64,000 nt of DNA from Dipteronia dyeriana (Eukaryota; Streptophyta; Magnoliopsida; Sapindales; Sapindaceae): the NCBI GenBank assembly GCA_032871835.1, contig CM065299.1:93107152-93171151 (forward strand). The letters are read 5' to 3'. The position numbers and the translations under genes are program-made. This document shows, piece by piece, positions 12,840-24,808 of this stretch (positions are counted from its first letter, which is position 1; the number at the start of each line of letters is the position of its first letter). The notes below the pieces were generated by a model. It was not told the origin of the DNA. It saw only the letters and a list, made by a program, of their open reading frames with translations, and did not search any database.

Positions 12840-13786
12840 ATGGCTATGAGCTACAAAGGAGCTAGCATTACCATTGCTGGAGGTATTTATTCTTTATAAC
12901 CTGTTCTCTTTCACTTTGGCTTCGATTATTGGACTGTAATTTGGTAATTTGTTAGATGAGAATTCTCAATCGTTATGTGGGGATGGTGTGTACGTGGAGA
13001 TAAAGAAGATAGGGAGTAATACAGGCCGAGTTGGGTCCAAAATTGAAATTGACGCAAGCCTTGACACTGTGTGGAACATATTGACAGATTACGAGAAATT
13101 TGTCGACTTGGTTCCTTGTGTTGCTGCCAGCCAATTAATCGAAAAGAAAGCCAATATCTCTCGCGTTCGTCAGGTATAATGATAGATCGAGGGGTTTTTG
13201 TTCATTCAGATTCCGATTTTGTAACGTCACAGGTTGATTTACATACATAATTAATTTCAACTACAGGTTGGACAGATAAACCTGCCATTGGGGCTGAAAT
13301 TCAGTGCCAAAGCAGTTGTTGATTACAATGAAAAAAATGTTGAGATTTTATCTCATGGAAGAAAACGTTACTTGGAATTTAAGATGATTGAAGGTGACTT
13401 TCAATTCTATCAAGGAAAGTGGTCTGTTGAGCAGGTACCATATATAATACGTATATTAATTGCATCTCTACATTTTTTTTAATTTGTCACAATATTATAC
13501 ATTTACTCTTCAGTTAAGTAATAGTACTACATGCATCTAATGGATCCAAATTTCAAACACATGTATGAATATATGATTGGGACTTGTGTAGTTCAATGGA
13601 GGACACTGTGAATTAGAAGACAAAGATTCCTCACTCACTCGAAAATTTCAGACAATACTGTCATATGAAGCTGTTGTGAAGCCCAAACCATGGATGCCCG
13701 TTCGCTTGGTTGCAGGCATACTTGGTAAGGAGATCAAAGTGAACATTTCATGCATCCGAGAAGCAGCACAGAAAGTTATATATTAG
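12840..13786 (+). CDS. SRPBCC / polyketide cyclase-dehydrase (START-like) protein, gene copy 1
   Basis: Four exons: 12840-12882, 12956-13173, 13267-13434 and 13592-13786, all with GT/AG introns (phases 1, 0, 0). They join to a 207-residue protein. Residues 1-14 (MAMSYKGASITIAG) come from the mini-exon. The rest is one Polyketide_cyc (PF03364-type) domain: GDGVYVEI, then IDASLDTVWNILTDYEKFVD, LPLGLKFSAKAVVDY, MIEGDFQFYQGKWSVEQ, and a C-terminal helix MPVRLVAGIL..ISCIREAAQKV. The family (e.g. Arabidopsis At4g01650) binds lipid-like ligands in a helix-grip fold; the ligand is unknown. Unlike copy 3 at 53619 it has no transit peptide, so a non-plastid location is inferred. The start is chosen because the ATG, the leader and the phase-1 donor are all conserved at 52673. 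The first splice is inferred from homology, not from transcripts. Confidence 0.85.
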
Positions 13787-14310
13787 TTAGTAGACCCTGC
13801 TGTTTGCATGCTCTTTAATGTCATTTTGCTTGATAATATATATAAAAGTGAACATTTCATGCATTAGAAAATCTAATTGATTTGATTTTTGATGGTTCGC
13901 CATCAAAAATAAATTGTGTATACTTTATGATTATTTATTTTTATTGCCGAATGTTAATGTATATTGTACTAGTCTCTCATTTGTGAATTTACATTTAACT
14001 CATTCAAATCATATCATGTGATATGAAAAATCAATCTTACTAGAAATATAATATAATATAATTTGAGTAAGTTAGGTGCATATGAGTCATGAACCCCCTT
14101 CCCTCAAAAAAGTTTTATAAATTTTATATATAAAAAAAAAAGTTTATAAAATTATGACATTATCTTTATATTTTAAAACCTTTTCGTTTTATCCCCACCC
14201 GGACCCCAAATTCTTTTTATTTTTATATTTCTAACTCCGTCAATGATTGGGTGTATATACGCAATTGCTTGAAGTTCTTCTCCAGAAAAAAATTATCATA
14301 CCATGGCATC
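13787..14310. other. 3' flank of gene copy 1
   Basis: I see no gene here. The stretch 13980-14080 ('tttacatttaactcattcaa', 'atcatgtgatatgaaaaatc') aligns with 50520-50620 downstream of gene copy 2, so it belongs to the duplicated unit. The bases 14303-14310 (ATGGCATC) are the left target duplication of the MITE that follows. Confidence 0.6.
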
Positions 14311-14963
14311 TAGGGGTGGGCGTTGATTGGACTGGTTCAGTTTTTCATAGAACCGATAAAAAACTGATAAAATCCTGTTTTTAAAAAAATAAACCGATCC
14401 AATCAAATTGATATTTGTCAATCGATAAAAAACCAACTGAATTGGACCGGTTCGGTTCGGTTCGGTTTGGTTTTTTTGGTTTTGGGCCTGATGGGGCAAA
14501 ATTTTAAATTTCATTTATTACATATTTAGTTCATTTTTTTTAACCTATTGAGCCAAATTTATTTACATCACAATAAAAACATATTAAAAAACTACAAAAT
14601 TCAATACAAAACAGCAAACACATTTCAAAATACATGTCAGCCAATTTTTTTGTTGATAGCTAATACAATAGTCAATACCAAATAAAGTCAAATTACATTT
14701 TAAAATCTAATAAAATATAATTAATAATTGAAGAGTGAAGAGTGAAAGTTAGAATTAGGTTTTTTTTTTAATTTATAGTCGGATACCGGTTCGGTTATCC
14801 GATTTTTAGAACTAAACCGGACAAAAACTGATCCAACCGGTTTTTAAAAAAATTAGAACCGAACCAAACCGATCACCCAATCAAAACCGGTAAAAAACCA
14901 ATTGGACCGGTTTGATCCACTGGTTTGGTTCGGTTCGGTTCATTGGTTTTTTACCCACCCCTA
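14311..14963. mobile_element. hAT-type MITE with TAGGGGTGGG ends
   Basis: The element begins TAGGGGTGGGCG, and its right end is the inverted form (..ACCCACCCCTA). It is flanked by 8-bp duplications ATGGCATC (14303-14310) and ATGGTATC (14964-14971), one mismatch. Both ends are rich in ccggttcggttt motifs in opposite orientation (about 14330-14480 and 14780-14945). It has no coding capacity. The paralogous site in the copy-2 unit (about 50690-50705, accatggtttctaatgtg) is empty, so the insertion is younger than the duplication. Confidence 0.85.
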
Positions 14964-15167
14964 ATGGTATCTAATGTTACAACTCAATATAAGTTTTCAC
15001 GGTCATGTAAATACATAAAGCCAAGGCACAAATTAAACATATAAGACACATAAGATAATTTTCCCAACATAATGAATACTAATTTATATAATTCCCTTTG
15101 GTGGAGATAGCACATTTCATAAAAAAAAAATTAATGGAAACAAATTGAAGTTGAACAAATTATTAAC
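14964..15167. other. Short non-coding segment of the duplicated unit, then the putative intron of the split exon
   Basis: The stretch 14966-15050 aligns with 50695-50790 and 50930-50950 downstream of gene copy 2 (shared 'acaactcaatataag' and 'cacaaattaaacatat'). The rest up to 15167 is AT-rich and, read on the minus strand, would be the start of the intron after the transit-peptide-like exon. Confidence 0.5.
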
Positions 15168-15295
15168 CTGAGCTATTGCGTTGACACGAACCATTCTGCG
15201 GGGATTTAGAAACCTCACAGGAATGGTTGACGCATAGTGCCAATTTGATGTCAATGCTCTTCCAGACCAACTCAAAGTTGAAGCTAGGGAGTAAC
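15168..15295 (-). pseudogene. Transit-peptide-like first exon, 3' part, cut by a copia insertion
   Basis: Read on the minus strand, this frame ends in ..VRVNAIAQ followed by a good donor (CAG|gttaat at 15166-15168). It is rich in Ser, Arg and Ala and poor in acidic residues (SLASTLSWSGRALTSNWH.. then FLNPRRMVRV), like a plant chloroplast transit peptide near its cleavage site. It stops at the copia element starting at 15296. The frame continues without a shift on the far side of that element (25929-25894), counting the 5-bp target duplication once, and reaches two tandem ATG codons. I do not recognise the protein; ELIP-like first exons have similar architecture, but that is a guess. No downstream exon is visible, and the hAT MITE and gene copy 1 lie where they should be. 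Confidence 0.55.
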
Positions 15296-15689
15296 CGTTG
15301 GAAATTTCATCATATGCGGCCATACATGTAAATATTAAATGTGTTATGTTATCTTTGGTTAAGTCTAAATTAAAGTGATCTAATTAAAATTTAAAGGTTT
15401 AAGACTTAATGGTATAATGGTATAATCCCCATCACCAGAGAAGAGAGAACACTTTTGTGTCCCAAAGATTGTGATAATTTAGAAAATCTCAACTCGTCCA
15501 CCAAACTACACCAATGAATTCAGGTACGTTTTCACATTCTCCTATCTCACTTTTCTCTTAAATTGATATGGATTAGTATTATGTATTTAGGGTTTGATTA
15601 AAACATGATATAGAAACATGTTTAGGTTAAAGTTTTGGTTGAATTATGTGCATATGCATGTTAGATTCTGTGTTAATCAAACTCTTACA
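15296..15689 (+). repeat. copia-2 5' LTR
   Basis: It aligns with the 3' LTR at 25359-25893 but lacks about 150 bases present there (from 'ggatatagttgtcatgg' to 'tttctctggat', about 25490-25632). It ends CTTACA just before the primer-binding site at 15692. Confidence 0.8.
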
Positions 15690-17000
15690 AGTGGTATCAG
15701 AGTCTCCCATGATCGATTCTTGAGAATTGAGATTTAGATGTTCGGTTTAAGAAAAAAATCTATAAAAAAAATATGAAAGTTTTTTTTTTGGTTCGTTGAT
15801 CTTCTTCAATAAAAAAAATATTGGGTTTCACATTCAGACCCGATATGGATACGGGTTGATGACCCCGACCCATACCCATGCACGCATCCATCGCGGGCAG
15901 TTGGTCTGGTATTTGTCGTCGTCTTATAGGTGATGAGGAGGTCACAGTTCGGCGTCGCCTTTCCGGTGATGGTGTGGATCGCCGTCGAGCTAGAGATCTG
16001 TGCGACAAGGATCTGTCTTAGATTTTATTTCTCCACGATTGTTCACGGTCTCGTGATTTGGAACCGATCTGGGTGGCTTGTTGTCTTCGTTGCCGTCGTT
16101 CTTGTGGCAGTCGAAGCAAGGATGATCGGCGGCGTAAGAAACATAGGATTTCTTGGATTGATTTTTGCTTGGGCCATGTTTTGAGAATTAGATATAATAT
16201 AAGGGTCTGTTATGTAATTATTTAGGGTAATTATATGATTTTGATAAAGTTTTAGGACTAAGTTATAATTACCAAAACTTATCGGGCATATATGCAATTA
16301 CGTAAAAGTTTTGAGGCGGATTTATAATTACTAAAAAGTTATGAGGTCACTTTATAATTATAAAAAAAAATGGCCAAATTTTAATTAACGAAAATTAAGG
16401 GCTAATTTTTTATTTTGACAAAATATAGAGGCCGATTTATAATTACTAAAACTTGAAGGGCATTTTGTAATTTTATAAAATCAGAGGCAGTTTTGTAATT
16501 TTGGTAAAAAAGTTTTACTTTTTTTTTTTTAAAAGAATCAACTCAAATTTAAAAATATTTTTTATATCTTTTATGGTGAATTACAGTAGCTCATCATTAT
16601 GAATGAGCTAATTGAAACAAGATGTCGCCAAAGTGACCTCTCTTGTGTAAATTGTTCATGAGGAATGTTGGATGTTTGTGTGAATGTGAATTCATACGGG
16701 TATTAGCCAGTTCAAAAGAAGGTTAATATTTTGCCGAATTGCATACACACCTGTGGTGGTAAACATGTGACGATTATAAGGTTTTACATGTGAATTATTA
16801 GTCGATCCAAGGGTGGATTTATTATTTGACATAAATTGTTATCAATGTTTTATCACTACAACAAGAGTACCACTTACAATTAATATTACTGTCCAAAGAT
16901 TTGATATTAATGTTGTGTTGGGTATCTTGAGATGAGACTTACCATTATTTGAATTTGTTGATTATTGTATTTGGTTATTAATGTAAGCATTTGTGTTTGT
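15690..17000 (+). repeat. copia-2 untranslated leader with degenerate short repeats
   Basis: After the primer-binding site (TGGTATCAGAGTC) there is no credible coding sequence until gag. From about 16195 to 16510 a degenerate unit of roughly 35-40 bases recurs, built on 'ataattac(c/t)aaaactt..gaggc..tttataatt'. Short open frames on both strands at 15760-16300 show no family resemblance. Confidence 0.55.
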
Positions 17001-19131
17001 TTTTTTGTTTGTTTTGTTCTCTTTAAAGCTAGTGTTCCTGTTATATCTACTAATACCAACCCTATACCCGTGTTTAATGGGACCAACTCTATACCCATGT
17101 TTAATGGGACCAACTTTAAGGATTGGAAAGAGAATATATCTATTGTTCTTGGTTGTATGGATCTGGACCTTACACTTCGGATTAAGCAGCCCGTTTCTCT
17201 TACGGATGCAAATTCTTCTGATGATAAGAAGAACTTTGAGAAGTGGGATCGCTCAAATCGTATGAGTCTTATTGATCATAAAACGCGGTATTCCAGAGGC
17301 ATTTAGAGGTGCGGTATCCGAATGGATAACCAATGCCAAAGAGTTCCTAGTTGAAATTGAAAAGGGTTTTGCGAAAAATGATAAGGCAGAAGCAAGCACG
17401 CTTTTGCAAGTACAAAGGCAAATAGAACATAAGGGAGTACATTACGAAAATGTCTCATATTGCTTATAAGCTTACGACATTGAAGTTTGAATTGTCTGAC
17501 GACTTACTCGTGCATTTGATATTAATATCATTTCCTGTACAATACAGTTAGTTTAAGGTCAGTTACAACTGTTATAAGGAGAAATGGACTCTTAATGAGC
17601 TCATTTCTTACTGTGTGCAAGAGGAAGAGAGATTGAAGCAAGACATGACTGAAAGTGCTCATTTTGCTAGCACATCTAAAAATTAGGGCAAAAAAAGAAA
17701 GAATAATGAAGTTGATAAGGGTCTAGCTCAAAATAAAAAATAGCTTATATTCTGAACTAAGGACCAACTAAAGCAATTGTAAAAACACCTCATGAACTTT
17801 GGATAGACAGAAAGTCTAGTCTAAAGCATTTTCACATTTGGGGATATCCAGTTGAGGCAAGACCTTGCATGCCACATGCAAAGAAATTGGACTCCAAACT
17901 ATGAACAACTACTTCATTGCTACTCTGAACGATCTAGGGGCTATAAGTTTTATGATCTCACACTTAAGTCAATTTTTGAAACAGGAACTGTAACATTTTT
18001 TTAGAATGTTGAGTTTAGGGGGGAGAAACAAGGTTAGAGACATTGTCTTTGAGGAGGAATAAGTTTCGATTCTCACTATCGCTTTTGACGATGTGCAGGT
18101 TTCTATATTTGTCATAGATCAATAAGCGAATCTGAATCCTTGACCAGATAATGTTGAACAACCCCTCATTGGTTGTAAATAGATATTTAAAACCAAAAAG
18201 GATTCGAAAGGTAATGTGGAGAGGTATAAAGTTCGTCTTGTAGCTAAAGGCATTACCCAAAAAGAAGGGATTGACTTTAAAGAGACTTTCTCTCTGGTTT
18301 CAACAAAAGACTCTTTTAGGACAATCAGGACACTTGTTGCACATTTTGACATTGAGCTTCATCAGATAGATGTCAAGACGACGTTTCTCAATGGTGACAT
18401 TGACGAAACAATTTATATGGTGCAACCAGAAAACTTTGAATCGGGAGACCCAAAGAATATGGTTTGCAAATTGACAAAGTTCATATATGGACTTAAACAA
18501 GCTTCTAGTTAACGGTACTACAAGTTTTAGCAGGTGATTATCTCATTTAGTTTTGAGATAAACGCTGCTGATAATTGTGTGTATCACAAATTCAATGGGA
18601 GTAAGCATATATTTCTGGTTTTGTATGTCGATAACATACTGCTTGCCACAAATGATATAAGAATGTTGCACGAAACCAAGAGATTTCTATCAAAGAATTT
18701 TGAGATGAAAGATCTTGGTGACCCTTCATTTGTATTAGGGATCTAGATACAACCAGATCACTTTCGGGATATTCTTGGATTATCACAAAGGAGCTATATC
18801 AATAAAGTGCTCAAAAGGTTTGGCATGTAGGATAGCAAACCAGGTGATACCCATGTCGCTAAGGGAGACAAGTTCAGTCTCAGTCAATGCCCTAAAAATA
18901 ACCTTAAAGTTAAGGAAATGCAGAAGATTCCCTATACATCAGTTGTAGAGAGTCTAATGTATGCTCAGGTGTGTACGCATCCGGATATTGCGTACATTGT
19001 TGGTATGTTATGCATATATTTAAGTAATCATGTGATGGATCATTGGAAAGCAGCCAAGCGGGTTATGAGGTATTTGAAGATAACAAAATATTACATGCTC
19101 ACATATAGGAGATCAGATCAGTTGGAGATCA
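17001..19131 (+). pseudogene. copia-2 gag-pol remnant
   Basis: Gag begins near 17070 (PMFNGTNFKDWKENISIVLG.., then RSNRMSLI and EAFRGAVS in another frame). An integrase tail appears at about 17760-17850 (TPHELWIDRKSSLKHFHIWG). RT runs from 18216 (YKVRLVAKGITQKEGIDFKE, IDVKTTFLNGDIDETIYM, KFIYGLKQASS) to 18746 and continues at 18918 (YTSVVESLMYAQVCTHPDIA). The active-site motif reads YVDN at 18623-18634 instead of YVDD. Frames break repeatedly, so the copy is dead. RNase H is cut at 19131 by a hAT insertion and continues at 23426. Confidence 0.85.
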
Positions 19132-19859
19132 TAATACTATAAAAAAAGGTTGGCCCAGCCCAAATGACCCGGTCTGTTACGACCCATTTGTCCTGCTCAG
19201 ACCTAGTCCGGCACATTTTCGGGATCTTTGGCATGGTACGGCAAGTGGGCCTGTCTTATGCGTGCCGTACCGGGCCACGACAAGCGTGCCCTACGGGCCA
19301 GATCAAATTTTTACTTTTATTTATTTATTTATTTTGTTTTGGGTTTTGGGTTTAAACTTTAGGGTTTATTAAAATTACATAATTAAAATACATAATATCA
19401 AATTAACAATTCAATTATGTCAATGTAATTTTCATTGCAATTTGTTTATCCTCTTAATTGATTATTATGAAAAATAAAGTGTTTATTTTTCAATCCATTT
19501 TTTTTAGTTAGATAGATTTATTATTTTTTATAGTAAAATACAAAAAAAATGAAAAAAATTAATAAAGATAAAATATTACAAAAAATAAAAAATAGATGAA
19601 GTTACGATAATATAAAATGAAGAATTATTTATTTATTTCTAACTTATAAAATTCAGTATTACATATTTACATGATTACCTCATTAAAAACCTTACCAAGA
19701 AAAACTCAGTGGGATAAAAAACTTGATAAGGGAAAAAGAGTGCAATCGTATTACAACTTACAAGTAAATATACATGTAAAAGTATAACCTAGTTCTATCC
19801 CTGACCACAATCGAAAGGCTCATCAACATATAGATGTTGAAATTTAGAATAATTAAAGA

Positions 19860-21880
19860 ATTCTTCTAATCCCGAAAGCATGTTAATACCTTCACCATCT
19901 CTAGAGACAAACAACTTCTTCTTTGTTCAACTATATGTCCACTAGTGCTGAATGCTTGTTCTGAAGACACCGTGGACATGGGGATAACCAGTACGTCACG
20001 TGCTAGGTGTGACATAACCAGATACCTGTAGCTATAGGTTTTCCACCATAACAACAAATCAAAATCTTTTTTGTCTTCGATAGCATCGAAATGTGCTTCA
20101 AGATACCTAATCAATTCGGCACAAAAAGATGTGTCAGATCTTTGCCCTTAGGAAGTACTTGTTGAATTGTTTTTTTTTTCGCAGTTTGAGAAGGCTCCAA
20201 CTTGTTTACTTCGGTTGTGTCTTTGATTCTGCTGATAGGTGGGTGTCAATGCCGCCAAACTTGCACTCATAAATACGAAAAACTTTAAACCACTTCGAAC
20301 AACTTGTTTCAATATCAGTAACCTGTTCTGAATAATCTATTGTCAAATTAGTACCAATAAACTCAAGCAAAACTTATAAACCAAATAATTTAAACCTAGG
20401 ATCTACTTTAGTACTTAAAACATAAAGTAGAGGAATGTTAGACCAATATTTTTTCAACTTTGTCTCCATGGCAACGACTGTAGAGCCTAAATGTTCATCT
20501 TCCCTATAACTATTTAACACTTCAAACATTTTCACTATCTGATGGATTGTCTAGGAAGATGTGGGGTAATAGACCCAGGAAAGAGTTACAGTGACATTGT
20601 AAAAAATCTTTAAAAATTGAACAAAAACCCTTGTCACATACCAATCGTCTGAGGTATGTGTTTTTGCTTCAAGATGATCAGTTTTGGCCAATTTCATGTT
20701 ATAAAAACATGTAATTGTTGTATCATAATTCAAACAATTTTCTAGTATTAAGTAAGTAGAGTTTCACCTTACTGGCATACCAGTTTGAAATCGTCAGGGT
20801 TTGAGATCGTTTAATGCACAGTGTCTCTTGAATTCTTGGAATCTAGGATTATAATTGACAATCTAAGAAATGGCATCTCTGATGCGATCTATTTAGTCGC
20901 TCACTTGCTTTAAACCAGCCTGTACAACTAAATTTATGATATGACATGCACATCGTTGATGGAAGAAATAACCTTCATCTTGCGAGATATTTCTTGCAAC
21001 AAACAATGCAATAGAGCTAATATTTACAGATGCATTATCTAATGTGATAGAAAGAATGTGATGCGTGATTTCATAAGTTTTTAAAACAAAAAAAGTGACA
21101 TTAAAAATATTTTAAGCGGTATGTGCAAAATCCATAGGACAAAAAACAATAATTTTTTTTTATATCCTCCATTCATAATCAAAATATTGTCCTGTGACAT
21201 ATAAATAGTCATGTTTGGAGCGTGCATTCCAAATATCAGAAGTTAATGCAATAGAGACACTTAGATATTGCATATCAAAAATCAAATCATTTCTTTGGTT
21301 TTCAAACAATCTTATCAAATCGTTTCTAGTGGTGGTTCTAGAAACAGTTTCAAATTTGGGGTTGAATGCAGAATTCATGGAAAAAAACATTGTCACCAAC
21401 ATTGATCGGTTGATTAGTTTGTGCAATGTATCGTGCCAAGCAATCTCTAGCGTGTGCGGGGTCGTATCGCCACTTCATATGGACCTGTCTGGGTGTCGTT
21501 GTAGTTGTGTATGGGTTGTAGTGTCTACCTGTCCATGTGAAGACACACATTTAAGCATATGCCTTCTCAAACAACCGGTTATGTGCCTACTTGTGGTATA
21601 GTACTTAGGACAAAACTTAAATTTAGCTTTGGGGCCGATCGTTCCATTTGGGAGTGTCATTTCGACTACGTCGAAACACTGCCAGACATTTGATGTAATT
21701 TTTTTGAGACGTGATATTGGTGTAACGGCGGAACCGGAAGATCCCGCTTGGGTCTGGGATGGGTCGGAAAGATTAAATTCATCGTTTTTCATGTTCAAAC
21801 GGTCCAAAAAATAAGGCTTCTGGCTATGATCCATTTCCTGAAATACAAATATGAACACTACAGTCATTAATAGCCACATT
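19860..21880 (-). pseudogene. hAT-1 transposase remnant (BED finger, RNase H-like core, hATC)
   Basis: On the minus strand, the N-terminal part (21879-21475) holds a BED-type finger (NVWQCFDVVEMTLPNGTIGP, KFCPKYYTTSRH, LRRHMLKC); the first Cys of the finger pair appears replaced by Phe. The core continues at 21426-21160 (SVSIALTSDIWNARSKHDYL) and 20733-20551 (YYPTSS). The C-terminal hATC dimerisation region is at 20114-19866 (LLLWWKTYSYRYLVMSHLAR, STVSSEQAFSTSGHIVE). Stops and frameshifts separate the parts. Confidence 0.85.
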
Positions 21881-21889
21881 AAATTAATT

Positions 21890-22760
21890 AATTTACTAAC
21901 AAAATATATTAAAATTAACTACTACAATTATAAATCATAATTTACTAACAAAAAATATTAAAATTAACTACTACACTTAAATTCATAATTTACTAACAAA
22001 ACATATTAAAATTAACTACTACAATTATAAATCATAATTTACTAACAAAAAATATTGAAATTAATTACTACACTTAAAATTCATAATTTACTAACAAAAA
22101 ATATTGAAAATTTACTACTACACTTAAATTCATAATTTACTAACAAAACATATTAAAATTAACTACTACAATTATAAATCATAATTTACTAACAAAAAAT
22201 ATTAAAATTAATTACTACACTTAAAAATCATAATTTACTAACAACAAAATATTTAAATTAACTGCTACACTTAAATTCATAATTTACTAACAAAACATAT
22301 TAAAATTAACAACTACAATTATAAATCATAATTTAATAACAAAAAATATTTAAATTAACTACTACACTTAAAATTCATAATTTACTAACAAAAAATATTA
22401 AAATTAACTACTACACTTAAAATTCATAATTTACTAACAAAACATATTAAAATTAACTACTACACTTAAATTCATAATTTACTAACAAAAAATATTAAAA
22501 TTAACTGCTACACTTAAGATTCATAATTTACTAACAAAAAATATTAAAATTCACAAATACAGATTAAATTGATAAATTTACTAACAAAAAATATTAAAAT
22601 TAATACTACACTTAAAAATCATAAATTACTAAACAATAATATTAAAATTAACAACTAAGTATGCACATAAAATGATAAATTTACTAACTAAACAAAAATA
22701 ATAAAAATTAATAACTAAAGTCTAAACATAAAATTATAAATTTACTAACAAAAATGAAAT
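21890..22760. repeat. AT-rich tandem array, about 48-49 bp period, in hAT-1
   Basis: About 17 degenerate copies of a unit with the core 'cataatttactaacaaaaa' followed by 'atattaaaattaactactac' and 'actta'. The array lies just upstream of the transposase start on its own strand, where a 5' UTR intron or promoter would be. A more decayed array of the same unit lies in the same place in the second hAT element (about 48860-49600), so it is an ancestral part of this family. Confidence 0.85.
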
Positions 22761-23417
22761 AATTAAGACATAAAATGAAATTATAACATTTAAAGAAAAA
22801 TGTACCTTTCAACTTTGGTGTGTTGGTGGAAAATTTAGAGAATAAGATAGGAAATTAACATTAGAAATTTTGTAGAGGGAGAGTAAGAATGAAATTGAAT
22901 GAAAATGTGTAGAGAATTGGAGAATGAAGAGACTGAGATTTGAAAAAAATGAGAAAGAGTGAATGAAAAATGAAATGGATGGGAGTATTTATAGGAAAAT
23001 TTAAATTGTGGGTTAAAATATTATTTAGAAGACTTTAAGGGGCTTTTTATAATTGTTTTTTGCCTCCAACGGTTGAATTTCAAAATTCAGCCGTTGGCTG
23101 ATGTCTTCCAATAGCTAAATTTTGAAATTCAACCGTTAGAGGAAATGGATTTTTTTTATAAAAAAAAATCAACCGATCCAAGTAGGCGGACCACCGTGCC
23201 GGACCGGTATGCTAGCCGTTGGGCTTAGCACGCCGGTGCCACGTGTCGTGGTATACCGGCCCACCGGACCTGGCCTCTATGGCCCGGCACGAGGCCCGTA
23301 TACGTGCCGAACTTGTTCTGACCTACAATTGCCTTGGGCCGTGCCACGCACGACTCGTCTTTTTCCCCGTGCCAGATGGACCGACTTGTTTCGATCCGAT
23401 CCATATTTACACCATTA

Positions 23418-23782
23418 GGAGATCATAGGGTATTCCGACTCCGATTATACTAGATGCCAAGACATTAGGAGATCCACATCAGGCTACATATACATGTTGA
23501 CTGGTTGAGCTATTTCTTGGAGGAGTGACAAACAGACACTCATAAATTCTTCCACCATGGCAACAGAGTTTGTACTATGCTATGAGGCATCCAACCATAG
23601 AATATGGCTACTGAATTTTGTCACTAGGTTGTGTATTCTGGAAGGTGTTGAAAGACCATCCAAATTATATTGTGACAATAAATCATCAGTGCTATATTCT
23701 AACAACAACATGAGTTTATCTAGGTCAAAGCATATTGACATTAAGTTCCTAGTTTTGAAAGAGAGAGTGTAGAGTAGACAGA
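23418..23782 (+). pseudogene. copia-2 RNase H remnant
   Basis: The frame resumes after the hAT insertion: GYSDSDYTRCQDIRRSTSGY, then a stop, then SSTMATEFVLCYEASNHRIW, LYCDNKSSVLYSNNN and HIDIKFLVLKERV. This is the usual plant copia RNase H (C..DNK..A..). It is cut at 23782 by the TG..CA segment. The last piece, MIADPVTKGLPPKVFYEHI, is read at about 24829-24890 beyond that segment. Confidence 0.85.
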
Positions 23783-24808
23783 TGTTAGCGGGAAATTTAC
23801 TCGAGATGAGAAATTTCAGCTAACACCCTCAAGATCGCTACCACGGAGGTGGCGGTCGGGGTAGGTATCTCACACCTAACTTTTTCGAACAAAGATGGAT
23901 GTTTAAATGTGAATACCATGAAAACGAGAATATAGCTCTTTATTATATGTCATGCATGCCATACAAAAATCTCTCAAACACTCTCAATTTCACGGGGATA
24001 CGGTAAGGTGGCAACCTCATGCCTGTCGAATAGTAGAATACAACAATGGTCTTGTTCTGATTCCATAATTTAGGCCAGAGTCAAATCTCCCTTCCTCTTT
24101 TTTTTTTCTTATTTTTGTCCCCATTTTTATCGTTCACCTTCGGTGTATTTATACATGGTTCGAATAGGTTAAACTAGTGAATCTTCCACTGTGATCCTCT
24201 AAATCCAATCCCCCATTATCGGGCGGGACCTTTTATTTGAAAGTCATTGACTTCGAATTAATAAACGAATTCGAGAATATCTTTGGCGGAGATAAGTTTG
24301 TTTCCTCTTTGGACTCAATCACTTGCCATACAATAGATATGATTTTGTGTGTATTCATGGCGTGATTCTTCATGGAGGTCATCGAGCACGGTGTTCACTG
24401 TTTCATAGGGCGTGGAAGATCTACGCCTCGGTCTTGGTTCTAGGAGCTTGATCGAACCTTTCTAGGTCTCTTGGAGCTGATGATAGCCTCGTGGGCATCC
24501 TTTGGTGGTAACGGGACTCAAGTGGGCTTCTGGGGAGGTTACAAGGTGATCCCGGGTTCGGGGAGGCTGGTTCGTCATGCTTCGGGCTTTACCTGAATTC
24601 TCTTTTTGGTGTAAAGAGTTTGATCTGATCGTGTCAGGTTCCTCCACTGATGCTTCCCAAGCTCGACGACCTTCCCCCTCTTTTACGGGGTGGTTCCGAA
24701 GCTCAACCTTAGGACCCGGGGTTCCAAGGTAGGTGATCTCAGGCTTGGATTCGGGCTGGGTGAGTGAAAATTTTCTCTTTGGTCCCTAGCCAAATTTGGC
24801 TATTAACA
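23783..24808. repeat. Probable solo LTR inside copia-2
   Basis: This 1,026-bp segment breaks the copia RNase H frame. It starts TGTTAGCGGG and ends CTATTAACA, so it has TG..CA termini with a short inverted repeat TGTTA..TAACA. The flanks are ACAGA (23778-23782) and ACAAA (24809-24813), a 4/5 match. It has no coding potential. A hairpin at its left end (TGTTAGC.GGAAATTT against AAATTTCAGCTAACA, 23783-23825) is a further oddity. Base composition is higher in GC than its surroundings. An unrelated non-autonomous element is the alternative. Confidence 0.6.

Larger units (their letters stand above)
19132..23417 (-). mobile_element. hAT transposon (hAT-1), degenerate
   Basis: It interrupts the copia-2 RNase H at the codons for LEII|GYSDSDY. 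The flanking 8-bp duplication is GGAGATCA (19124-19131 and 23418-23425). The left end is TAATACTATAAAAAAAGG and the inverted right end is TAATGGTGTAAATATGG, the same terminal type as the element at 46273-50240. GC-rich subterminal regions full of ggcc/ccgg motifs (19140-19290 and 23185-23400) flank an AT-rich interior. A broken transposase lies on the minus strand. Confidence 0.9.

Noticed and set aside
15760..16008. Minus-strand frame rich in SRRR/SPERRRR, like an SR protein
   Set aside because: It lies in the untranslated leader of copia-2; the Arg-rich stretch reflects GC-rich local sequence (cgtcgtc, gccgtc), and there is no RRM or exon context.
17035..17110. Short tandem repeat of 'tttaatgggaccaact'
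   Set aside because: It is a local duplication inside the copia-2 gag start (FNGTNSIP/FNGTNFKD), not an independent feature.
21890..22760. Regular 48-49 bp repeats that look like a CRISPR array
   Set aside because: Units are contiguous and degenerate, there are no unique spacers between constant repeats, and the setting is a plant hAT element.
23209..23428. Overlapping 69-codon frames rich in Pro, Arg and Gly
   Set aside because: They lie in the GC-rich subterminal region of hAT-1 and run through its terminal inverted repeat.
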